Source: Golubevia sp. BC0850
Taxonomy: Eukaryota; Basidiomycota; Exobasidiomycetes; Golubeviales; Golubeviaceae
DNA length: 64,000 bases
Reading direction: 5' to 3'
NCBI GenBank assembly: GCA_012976225.1
Contig: JAAVVG010000022.1
Coordinates: 310,001 to 374,000, forward strand
The notes under the pieces were generated by a model. That model was not told where the DNA came from. It worked only from the letters and a program-made list of their open reading frames with translations, and searched no databases. Every line of letters begins with the position of its first letter. Position 1 is the stretch's first letter. The position numbers and the translations under genes are program-made. Positions 32,072 to 42,371 of the stretch are shown one piece after another.

Positions 32072-34381
32072 CTATTTTCGGTTCTTCCTCCATCCAGCTC
32101 CTTTCTTAACAAGTACCCAAGCTATGGGAATGCAGATCGAGACAAATAAACAGACGATGGAGAATGTCCAGCCCACACCAACTCCGTTGATCATGTATTG
32201 AATGACTGCTGTTCCTACTGCCCCTAAACCGCACTTGAAGATATTGTTCAAGGCCGTCACTGAGGCCCCTTTCGAAGGCTTGTAGTCTACCAACACTGTG
32301 ATGAGTGATATCGAGTTGTGACATGGTCAGTCCCAGAAGTGCGAGATCGAGATTCGCATTGGCTTCGAGTAAGACTCACTTGTATTGAAAGTCGACATCA
32401 TGCTTTGTTGCATGTAGGTAGAGAAGAAAGCGAAGATGATTGGAGCAGAAATATGAACCTTATACTCGACCAGCCAACCACTGGAAGCAGAGAAGAAGTA
32501 TCGAGAAGAGTGATTGGAGTTAGTTGATCGGAAACTTCGAAAGCGCCTCCCTATCCTCGCGCCTCCGCCCGCGCTCGAGGGGATGGCTCCATAATAATCC
32601 CTATCTACTCACTAAGGAAGCGTAGAGCAGATGTAAGCAGCGATCAAGAGCGGAAAGTTTCTACATCGAGCCTGTTCCAGAGGGAAGTCTCGCAAGTCTT
32701 CCACCAGAACGGCTCCTAGATGGGATTTCTCTGAAACCTGCTGAGATTTAACTCGTTGATAGTCTCTATCTAACAACTTTCCTTGGACTAAAGCGCCTAC
32801 CGCACTGCCAGCTCCTGGGGCAAGGTAGACCAGCCCAATTTCCAGAGTCGAAAGCTGATAAGTATCAGTCAACACAGTCGACAAACTGGAGATTAGCATG
32901 TACCACCCACAATAGGGTATAGCGTAGGCCTTGAGAGAGTTTTTCACGGAAGAGAGCGAACGGAAGAGAGTGAGTGTGAAGGGGGAGGGCAGAGATACCA
33001 GAAAATGTTTCGTTACTCGAGAATTTCGACTTACAATTAGAGTCAAGGTGATCTCAGGATTTCTCAAAAGAGTAAATGGAGCAAACACCTCAGAGATCGT
33101 GCGAAAACATCTCTTGCTGGAGGAGAGATTAGCTCTCGACTCGTCCTTAGGAATTCCTGGTCGAAGCTCTCCCGTTCTCTGGGTGACTGTGCTTCCTCTA
33201 AGAAGGCTGGCAAGAGATTCGTGAATCAACGTAGGAGCTGGTTTGGAGCCTGAGAAGGAGACGAGTTGAAAGGTGAGCAGCAGAACCCAAAGGGGGACAG
33301 GTTGAACAATTGTCGACACTTACCGTTCCCCACTAGCTTTCTGAGGGTCTCTGGCTGAAAGAATAATATCAAGATTAAAGAACAGCTTCCAACGATGAAA
33401 AGAAACCAGAAAATGGCTCTCCAGCCAAATCCTGAGCTGATTAGACCGCCAAATAGAGGGCCGAAGCAAGATCCTAGAGTATTGCCCATCAGCAAAATTC
33501 CATAGGTTGAACCACGGTCTGCTGCAGTTGTCAAATCGGACACGACACCGCCACCTTTATTGGGGGAAGAAGATGTCAGTGGCAATGTAAAATGCGATGC
33601 TCTCTGATTCTTTCGTCTTTGCCCCCTCCCCTCTCTTTTCTCTCCCTCTCCCGAATTCTTCCTCTCCAATAAGGAGCATGACCTCACCTATACTGATCAG
33701 ACTGGATGATCCAGCAGCTTGAAGACATCTCAACAGCATGAGAGCGGTATAGCTATCTGGGATGTTTGCGAGTCCAGCGGTCGACGCGATATAGAGGATC
33801 TGTAAGAGCGGGAACAAAGAGTAAGGATGTCAGTCCAGCCCTCACTCAATGTCCAGAAGAAGTTAAAGTGATCACTCACCAAACACACGAGATAGATAGG
33901 TCGCCGACCTATTCGGTCCGTAGAGCTTCCCAGAATCAATGGTGCTATCCCTTGAACTACCATGTAGACGGTGACGGATAGTGAAATGGCCTCTTCGGTT
34001 GTCATAAGGTCCTGAAAGAGGGAGAGAGAGTGAGTGAGCGAGATGGAGAAGGAGAGCAAGTTGGGGGTTGGCCGTCTAGCACGTTCGCTCATCATTCCCC
34101 CCCCCCTCCCCCCTTTCAGGCGTCTAACTTACTTTTGCGATGACTGGAATCACTGGAAGATATATCGATCCAGAAACTGGAGAGATGAAGGATGCAGTTG
34201 CTGCCAGAAAGACGATCGTCCACTTCTGTAGGCTTCGCGTCGTGAAGATCGAATACACTTCTTCTGCTTTCTCCCCCTCCTTGAGCGTAGCTTCGTGTGA
34301 ATCAGACCTTTCGAGATCTTTGACGTGTTGACCCTCATTGAGAGTGTTGGCCTCTGAAGCAGAAGAGGAGACTTGACTCAT
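32072..34381 (-). CDS. DHA1-type MFS drug:H+ antiporter
   Basis: Eight exons: 34381-34133, 34011-33880, 33799-33688, 33554-33324, 33249-33035, 32929-32613, 32480-32380 and 32295-32072, giving 526 residues. It is a plasma-membrane exporter of the 12-span DHA1 family (Qdr/Flr-like). Evidence: TM1 region VFLAATASFISPVSGSIYLP, the motif A loop GSSTDRIGRRP, LMLLRCLQAAGSSSLIS, TYGILLMGNTLGSCFGPLFG (antiporter motif C region), WRAIFWFLFIVG, and FQPETLRKLVGNG ending the first half. A cytosolic loop with Arg/Ser-rich sequence follows, then the second half, e.g. YLAPGAGSAVGALVQG. The substrate is unknown. The gene is divergent from the MmgE/PrpD gene across 1.3 kb, which suggests export of that enzyme's product (inference). 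Exons 4 and 6 use AAG acceptors. Confidence 0.88.
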
Positions 34382-35706
34382 TGTTTAAGGAAAGGTTGGA
34401 TGCGTGAGTTGCGTCTTGCGATTTGGAGCTGGAAGAGGATGGGATGCCTGATGTACGTTGGTTGGATGAGGAGACCTTATAAGCCAATCTAGACACCAGA
34501 AGCTGAAAATCTTCTTCTGCGAGGCGTTGACGTCACAGCTGCTTTGGCAAGAATTTCGAAAACAAAGTTTCTTGCTGGGCGTCTCTCGGGAATTTTGAGT
34601 CCTGCAAGTGCAATCAAAAAGTTCTCACTTGGCAAAAGAACGTTCCAGTTAAGCAGATCGTGATAAGATTTGACAAGGATTTGAGATCGTTGTTGGTGGT
34701 ATTGGAGGAGAGTGCAGAATTGCAGTGATAGGCCAACAACTCGCCGCTAGTGAATTTCGCTCCTCGAAGCGCTTGAACTTCAAATCTCAAAGCTTCATAT
34801 TCAGTCGCTGCAGAAACTCACGAAGTTCATTCTTTCAAAGATGTTAGAATTTGGGTGAGAGGATTTAATCAAAAGATTATGATTTCTATTTTGTGTTGCC
34901 AAGAGATCCGTGCATTTTACCTGCATTCACGCGTTACGTCGAACCAATTTTTGGTCCAGATCCCAGCTCCCAATGTAGTGAAATAAATCTATGATAAAGA
35001 AAATGAGATAAAGAAGATAACACTCTACTAGATGGAGAGGTTCGAAAGCTCTTCTCAAATCTCCTCTTTCTTGCCCTCTACGTGCCCACCGGTTGCCCGG
35101 TTGCCTTCTATACATAGACGAATCCTGCTTCTGGAAATTGGCTTTGATGGTAAAATTCACTCTCCTGTAAGAAAAGCAGGGATGTATGTAATGTTTGTGT
35201 GTTCGCCAAGGCCAACCCTTTCATCAAAAAAATCAAAATCGACTCGCCCAAGTTCCTTTCCGAAGGCGGAAGCAGCTTCCATGGGCTGCGCCACCACCAT
35301 TAAACCGAATTTAGCGATTCCAAAATTAATCAAACGATCTCATCGTAGATTAAAATGGAAGCGTGAGTATCTTGCAATTTGAAAGAGCCGAAGGCGATGT
35401 ACAAACTTTGGGTGCTGAACTTTACGCCTCGCACATTCCCGTTCGATAAGCACTTCGGGAAACTTCCAAGTTCTACCAGTGTCTTGTAGAGCTTAATTCT
35501 CCTGCAGTTTGATTGATCTTAGCAGTCGCCCAAAGTAGAGGCGAAGGAAGAAACGAAGGTCTTTTCTTTGCCACTTCCGTTCTGTGCACGAGCTCTCGCC
35601 TCAACGATTTATAGATAGAAGAATTGATCTCAATCATGATCCAAAATTCCCCATTCTGCTTGATTCATTCTTTCTCCATCAATCACTGTCTCAGAGATAT
35701 CCTGAT
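34382..35706. promoter_or_regulatory. 1.3-kb divergent region, DHA1 transporter / PrpD enzyme
   Basis: The long head-to-head spacer has a TATAAG on the minus strand (34481-34476), close to an inverted CCAAT, about 100 nt before the transporter ATG. A TATAGA on the plus strand (35610-35615) lies 97 nt before the PrpD-gene ATG. Also seen is the palindrome GAACGTTC (about 34639-34646). No gene is convincing; the small frames at 34927-35160 (minus) and 35032-35382 (plus) have no domain. Confidence 0.5.
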
Positions 35707-37975
35707 ATGACCAACTTCAACGAATCTATCTCTGATCGTCAACAATCTTTCCACCAACAACTTAAGTTAGCCATCCTTCAAGACACAGAAGGTGAGTGTG
35801 GCAATGAGAGAGATGGTATGGGTAAGATATCACATTCGATGTTGAGACGGTTTTTGAGGGGTCTGCAATTGAACTGACCTATTCGATGGGATCATCACTC
35901 AGTGTCCAATTCTACTGCCTCCGTCGTCAAGGCTTTGAGGGATCAAGGCATCAAGCTCATCACTCCGACCGAGAGAGACTGCTTTCCAGAATCTGCTCAG
36001 GGTACTCAAGAGGCCATTCAAAGAGGAGCCACTGATTTACTGTGGATCAACAGGGAGCTCGACGAACAGCATCCAGTGGCTGTGCTTGCTCGTCAAACTT
36101 TGACTGACGCTGTCAAGGTTTGGGGAGTAGATTTCAGGTCTCAAAAATCAATCGAGTGAGTAGCCTTCGGTGTGAAGCAAGAGATGCGATCGAAAATGGG
36201 GGCTTGGTGGGAGGGTGTCAGTTTGTTGTTGTCGTCGATGAATCTGAATCCTTCTTCATCGTCGCCACGTGTCCACAGGAACGACGCCTCCATTCATGGA
36301 TGGCTAGGCTCAGAAACACTTTATGAACCAATCCGTAGACTCTCTTTCGAAAGTGACGGAGAAACTGTTGTCGACACGGAGGATGAGAAGTCCGCCTCAA
36401 GTGGCGAAATCTTGACGACACACGTTCTTCTCAAGGAGCCTTCGAACCCAATCAAGGAGACTATCAGTCAACAATTAGCCAGAGAGGTTTGCTCTCTGTC
36501 TTACGAAGATCTTTCAGGCGAATGTATCAGCAACGCAAAAACTCTGATCCTCGACACGGTCGGCTGTGCTTTGGCTGGAAGCAACGAACCTGTTGTGGAG
36601 ACTATTCTCAGAACTTCTGGCTTCTCCAACAAAGGTGACACACCTCTTTTCGGAAGAAGGTAAGTTACAGGAATAGAACTATGCATTCGAACAAAATTCG
36701 ATCTGACTTCGCCAATCCTTCTCTTCCGCCTCTCACTTGTCAGTGAAACTCTAGATCCTCTCAGTGCAGCCCTCATCAACGGTGTTTCAGCTCATAGTCT
36801 CGATTTCGATGACTGTCATCAGCTCATGGGTGGACATCCTTCCTGTCCTATCCTCCCGGGTCTCTTCTCTTTGGCTTCCACCTTCAAGTGCTCAGGCAAG
36901 GACTTCATTCTCGCCTTCGTGAAAGGTTTCGAAGTGGAGACCAAGCTAGCCAAAGTGGTCAACTTCTACCTCTACAACAAAGGTTTCCATCCGACCTCAG
37001 TTTTAGGAATTTTTGGAGCTACAGCCGCATGCTGTTCACTCTTGAATCTGACGAAGGAGGAGACAGCCATGGCTCTCGGACTCGCCGTTTCGATGTCATC
37101 TGGAGTCAAAGCCAATTTTGGATCGATGACCAAGTCTCTTCACATCGGGGAATGCGCCAAGAATGGACTCTCCGCAGCACTGCTGGCTCAATCAGGTTTC
37201 ACGTCTTCTCTTCAAGCCTTCGAAGGGAAACAAGGGTTCTTCAACGTCTTCAATGGAGAAGGGAACTACGATCTCTCGGTCTTCGACGACATGTCCCCTT
37301 CTACTCTAGACATCGTTGAGACAGGACCTGGAATCAAACTTTACCCTTGTGAGTCAGATGCGTGCCAGAAAGATCTTAAGGGTCCGAAAAGCTGACCTTG
37401 CTCTCTTCTGTTTTCCAGGTTGTGATTCCACTCATTGTTCAATCGATGCAGTTTTGTCACTCAAGGAACTGTTCCAATTTGAAGCCCCAGATATCAAATC
37501 TATTCGAATTGGAATGAACCCAATCAGGTTGACCCATGTCAACAAGCCAGTTCTCAAAGCTACTCTAGATGCCAAGTTCTCCGTCCAGTTCGTAACTTGC
37601 AGAGCAATAATGGACGGCGGAATTGGACTTTCATCGTTCGAGACTTGCAAGTATCAAAACGAAGAAGTGCTAGCGCTGATGGACAAGGTTCACGCTTTCC
37701 CTCATCCAGACCTTTCAAGAAATCAAGAAGGCAACTACCTCACTCATCTTCAAGTCGAGCTCAACGACGGTAGAATCTTCGAGAAAGAGATGTTCAGACC
37801 ATTCGGAAGAAGCAAAACGGAGCCAGCACCTCACTCTTCCATTAAATCAAAGTTCTTTAATTGCGGACTCAACTCTTCTCTGTCTCAAGAGAAAGTTCAA
37901 AAACTTTATCAACAATCGATGGACTTCGAGAACCTTGAAAGCTTGGATTCCTTCCTTGAAAATTTCTCCATTTGA
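35707..37975 (+). CDS. MmgE/PrpD-family dehydratase/decarboxylase with N-terminal extension
   Basis: Five exons: 35707-35791, 35903-36155, 36279-36659, 36744-37348 and 37419-37975, giving 626 residues. The family includes 2-methylcitrate dehydratase, cis-aconitate decarboxylase (itaconate synthesis) and iminodisuccinate epimerase. The MmgE/PrpD part starts near residue 180: AREVCSLSYEDLSGECISNA, LDTVGCALAGSNEP, INGVSAHSLDFDDCHQ, GGHPSCPILPG, then YNKGFHPTSVLGIFGATAA, MTKSLHIGECAKNG, and the C-terminal beta domain. The usual length is about 450-500, so roughly 150-180 residues precede the domain (ALRDQGIKLITPTERD, ARQTLTDAVKVWGVDFR). I do not recognise that region; it is joined by three phase-consistent introns, so it looks like part of the same protein. 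Substrate is unknown. It is divergent from a DHA1 exporter. Confidence 0.82.
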
Positions 37976-38355
37976 TGACTTTCTCTCCTTTCCCCTGGTT
38001 TTGTTTTGTAGTCACACGGTTCTTTTTCTCTCGAGGTTACCTGTCCACTCATTCTCGTCTCTCCTTTTCATTCATAGATGGCTTTTCTTTTCTCTTTCTC
38101 TTTCATCCTTGTACCTGGGTTTCATTTCATCCTCTTCTCGTCTCGAAGTTACTCATATAGAATAGGATAGAACACATCTCAATTCTGAGGTCTCAAAGTT
38201 CGATTTTGGCGACTCAATTGGGCAGAGCTGTTCAAAGCTCAACGAGATTCAGCAACCAATTTTTGCCTCCAAAATGGGGGTTGTCAAGATGCAAAAAAGG
38301 GGTCGGCAATGATAAAAATATCGTACATGAATCTATGAGAAAATTGCTGTTTCGG
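37976..38355. other. Convergent 3' region
   Basis: A pyrimidine-rich tail-to-tail spacer between the PrpD gene (+) and the DUF4048 gene (-). No gene is seen. Confidence 0.5.
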
Positions 38356-41300
38356 TCACCATCCCCATGCTTCACCATCCGCCTCCGAGTCTTCTTCAAG
38401 TAGACTTTTCCCAACAACATTTGAGGTTTGAATCTTCTCAGACGGAGAAGTTGTAGGACTTGTAGTTGGAAGAATTGGAGCTTGAAGAGAAAGATTCCAA
38501 TAATCTTCCTTATTAGGTTTAGAATCGATAATTTTCCTTTCAGTTCCTCTGATCTCGGTCTCCTTGTTAGCGGCACTGACAGCCGATTGAGCAGCCAATC
38601 TCGTTGTAGATCTACCACCAATACTACCAGATTCTCTATGACCTCCTTCCATAGACCTTCTACTTTCTTGACTAGTTCTAGGAGGAAGTTCACCACCACT
38701 TAAAGCACTTGCTAGCATATCAAAGATCCCACCACCAGTGGTAGTTCCAGAAGAAACAGAATTCAAACTGTCTTTCTTTTGATGAGTAGATTTTGATTTA
38801 GAACTTGTAGCATCATCAGTTGAACCACTTCCAGAACTTAATCTTCTATTCCAATCTAAGTTATTTGGAGATAAACTTCTTCCAGAAGTTGAAGATTGAG
38901 AAGGATTTCTAACAGGAGCTATCCCATCACTTAAAGAAAGTAAAGTTTGAGGAGAAAGTCTATTTGATTTACCTTCATCATTTTTGACTCCTCCATAACT
39001 GAACCAACCATTTCCGAATTCTCTCAAAGCGGTCTTCTCCTTTTCGTTTTGATCTATGAAAGAAGTTGGGGATTTAGGAATTGGAGAGGTAGGCTCTTCA
39101 GGACTTAAAGGTGGACCATCTAAAAGTTTGTTCCAAAGTACCGAGTTTCGATGATCTCTTCCACCACCAGAGAATTGGGGGTTACCCCATTGATTTTGTC
39201 CTTCTTTGATCTCAGGAGATTTTGGACTAAAAGGTAAGATGAGACTACTTCTCCTTCTACCTTTGGCAGAGGCATTCACCTTGGCTTCATCAGATTCGTC
39301 GATAGGTGCTGAAGCGATGAAATCATCAATACTCTTTTCAGCCTTGGAAAGAAGACCGTTTCCAACATCTCTGGCTTCCTTCCATCGTTTGGAGAAGTTC
39401 CCCCATCCTTTGTTTGTCGTCTGGCCTGCAGCGTTACTTTCAGAATCTCCTTGACTCGAGTTTCCAGAATTAGAAGATGCTCCAACTAAAGTCTCTTCCA
39501 ATTGTTTTTGAAGAGCTGAAATCCCTCCAAAGATTGAAGTCCGTTTGGCTGCTTTGGAAGTACGTTGAGATTGTTGAGGCTCGATTGGTTTCCCTCCTAC
39601 TTCAGACGTGAAGGTATCTACAGAAGTTGGTCTAGTTGACTGATCTGTAGTTCCACTAGATTCTCTTTCTTCCTCCATCTCCTCATCTTCTTTGAGAACT
39701 TCCAATCCGAGAGGCGTTCTCTCCGGCTCTGGTTCTCTAGCCTTCCTTGTCGGAGGAGTTACTTCAGGAGCCAGTCCATCCAAGAAAGCGTTCAACCGAG
39801 AGCCCAATCCTGCTGGAAGTTTAGAAGATAGACCTTTCCAGGCTTCTTGAGCCGATTTGGGTAGCATCATCTGAGGTTGATTCGAAGAGTGATTTCCGTC
39901 AAGCGGTGGGACGATTGAAACACCTTCGAGTGAAAGATTTGAAAGTGAGGGAAGTGAATCGACTCCTTCTTTGAATTGAGAGTTTGAAGATGAGGAATCG
40001 TTCGAGGATAAAGAAGGCCGAACTGGCTGACCTTGATCTTCAGCTAAATCTCTCGAGACCGAAGCTTGCCAACGAGTTTGAAGAGCTTTGAGTTCTGATT
40101 CTTCCCTTTGAAGCTCTGAAAACAAAACAAAGAGAAGCAAAAAGAAAGTAAAGATGAGCGCTAGCAAAAATCGTACGTTGATTATTTGAGAGAGAGCGCT
40201 CTCCTAATGGGAAATACTTACCTTCTCTAAGTTCCAAGCATCTCCTCTCTTTCTTAGCGATGACTCCAAGCAAATCCTTGTGAGTAGACATAACAGTCTC
40301 TCCATCTTCTCTCCTTCTAGAAATTCCAAAACTACCAGAGTTCGGAAATTCTTCAGCAATCGAACTTCCATGACCTAAGCTACTTTCTCCTTCTTCACTC
40401 AACAGACCAATTCCATCACTATTAGTACTAGCGACCGAATTCCTAGCGGAACCGTATCCCATTCCATTCATCATCTGAGATTGTTGAGTCGCAAAGGTTC
40501 CATTGGCAGAAGAAGCAGATGTAGAACCAGCTGAGAATGGATATTCTCTTTCTCTCGAAAGTTCTGAAAGAGGTGTTCCAGGCTTAGATCCATATCCATT
40601 CCCATTCCCAGTATGAGTAGGAGTGGTAATAGTAGGTGAAGAGATATAACCCAAACTCATTCTTTTAGATTTGTTAGAACCTTGCTGATTGGAAATTGGA
40701 ATTCTTCGAGGAGTGATTGGAGAAGTTGAACCTGATCTATCTGAATTTGAAGAAAAAGTACTTGCTGAACCTGAACTTCTAAGGGGTAAAATCCCACCTC
40801 CACCTCTTCTTCCAATTGATCCTGGAGTTGTAGTTGGACTTTCAGGTCGAATGCCTCTTTCAGAAAGTGAAGGTGAAGATCTTCCATCACTTAGAGTTAT
40901 GTTTACTGAAGAAGAAAGTAATGAAGCTCTTCTAATTGCTCCAGGTCTTGATGGAGTTGAAGACGAATCTGGAAGGTTTTTGAGATTGGAAGATTTGAAG
41001 AGAGTTGAAGTTGAAGGAGAGGTAGAAGTAGTCGAATTGAGTTTTGAGTTCTGGTGAGAACTTGATTCTGGAGAATCACTTAAAGTATTCGAGCTTCTAG
41101 TTCCAGCAGATAAGCTTGATGGATTTTGAGAAAGAATAGGACTTGAATTTCTAGAAGAATGGATTGAAGGTGGATCTTTAGCAGGTAAAGGAGGAGGAGT
41201 AGTAGATTCATCATCATCTTCTTCTAGTTTCTGAGCAAAAGGTAATTCCATTTGTTTTGCAATTGGAGTTGTATGTTCTCTTGCATCTGTAAGTTGATCT

Positions 41301-42232
41301 ACCTCGTCTACTTGTAATTGATCAGAGAGCGTTTCTGGAGGTTTCGAGTCGGCTGGCTTGACCTCAGTCTGTATCCTGTTAACTTCCTTCCCTTCTCCAA
41401 GGTTTGCAGATTTCTGACAAGAATCGATTCCATCGACTAGACTCTGATCCCTCGCTGGCTCCAAAGATGTTGCTAAGCTATCCACTGAATCCAACTGACC
41501 CTCTTCAACAAATCGATCTCTTATCGGACTCTGATTCGGATTCCATTCCAACTCTGAAGTAGCGATTGGAGAACCAAGAGGTACATCATCTCCATTCAGA
41601 TCTTCCTCTTCTTCAATTAGACTATCTTGAGTTGGTGGTTTATCTAAATGAGTTGTCCTCAGAGATAGATTTGGTGAGAGAGATCGTTGAGGTATGTTGT
41701 TGGATCGATTTGAAGGACTGGAAGGGTTCAGTAATTCTTCCTTTCGATTAGAATTGGTTGGTGAAATTGGAGGAAGAGATTGAGAGGGAGTTGGAGAGGG
41801 GAAAGATGAAGAAGAATGAAACCCATTTGGCTCAGGGTAGGTACTAGTATGAATTTGATCGAGATTGGTAATTGGAATTGAAATCGAGGATAATGAATTG
41901 TCTGGTGGATTCTTTGGGTCATGAATTGAAGTTGAAGTCGTAGAGATTGAAGTAGATGGTGTGGAAATAGCAACTGTATCTTCAGCTGGTTGAGGTTGAA
42001 TATGATTCAGATCCGTTTCATTTAAAGGGTTGAAAATCGATTTACTCGGTTTCTTCTTCACGCTCACAGAAACGCTCGATCTTTGTCGTTGGTGCCTTCT
42101 GGCAGAGAGCGAAGTAGAAGTAGAGGTAGAAGCAGAGGGTGATGAAGATGGAGTGCTCACAAGTTCGTGAACGCTGAGACGATTAGATGTTGGTTGAGGA
42201 GTTGAAGTTCCAGAAGTTGGAGGTGAATTCAT
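38356..42232 (-). CDS. Large Ser-rich DUF4048-type protein
   Basis: Two exons, 42232-40222 and 40115-38356, giving 1256 residues. Most of the protein is low-complexity Ser/Thr/Pro/Asn sequence, predicted disordered. The one recognisable block is a helix pair around residues 648-700: GETVMSTHKDLLGVIAKKER, RCLELREELQREESELKALQ. It is split by the intron and matches my recollection of fungal DUF4048 proteins. After it come an amphipathic stretch LPAGLGSRLNAFLDGLAPEV and repeated Ser-rich segments with likely phosphorylation motifs. The function is unknown. It is head to head with the ING gene (139 bp between starts). The start is at the first ATG (MNSPPTSGTSTPQP). The domain name is from memory and moderately certain; the gene model is firm. 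Confidence 0.7.
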
Positions 42233-42371
42233 CGTAAATTGGGAATCACTGACCTATCCATTTACCATCTAGAGAGATAGAGAGTGTGTGTGTGAGGAGG
42301 AGACCTGTTCCCTCCCACCTTATCATCGAATCATCTCTATCATATCCTGTCATATTCTATCCACATAACAT

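Noticed and set aside
32072-37975. Calling the DHA1/PrpD pair an itaconate cluster
   Set aside because: MmgE/PrpD members catalyse several reactions, and no mitochondrial tricarboxylate carrier or cluster regulator is present, so only a weaker statement is justified.
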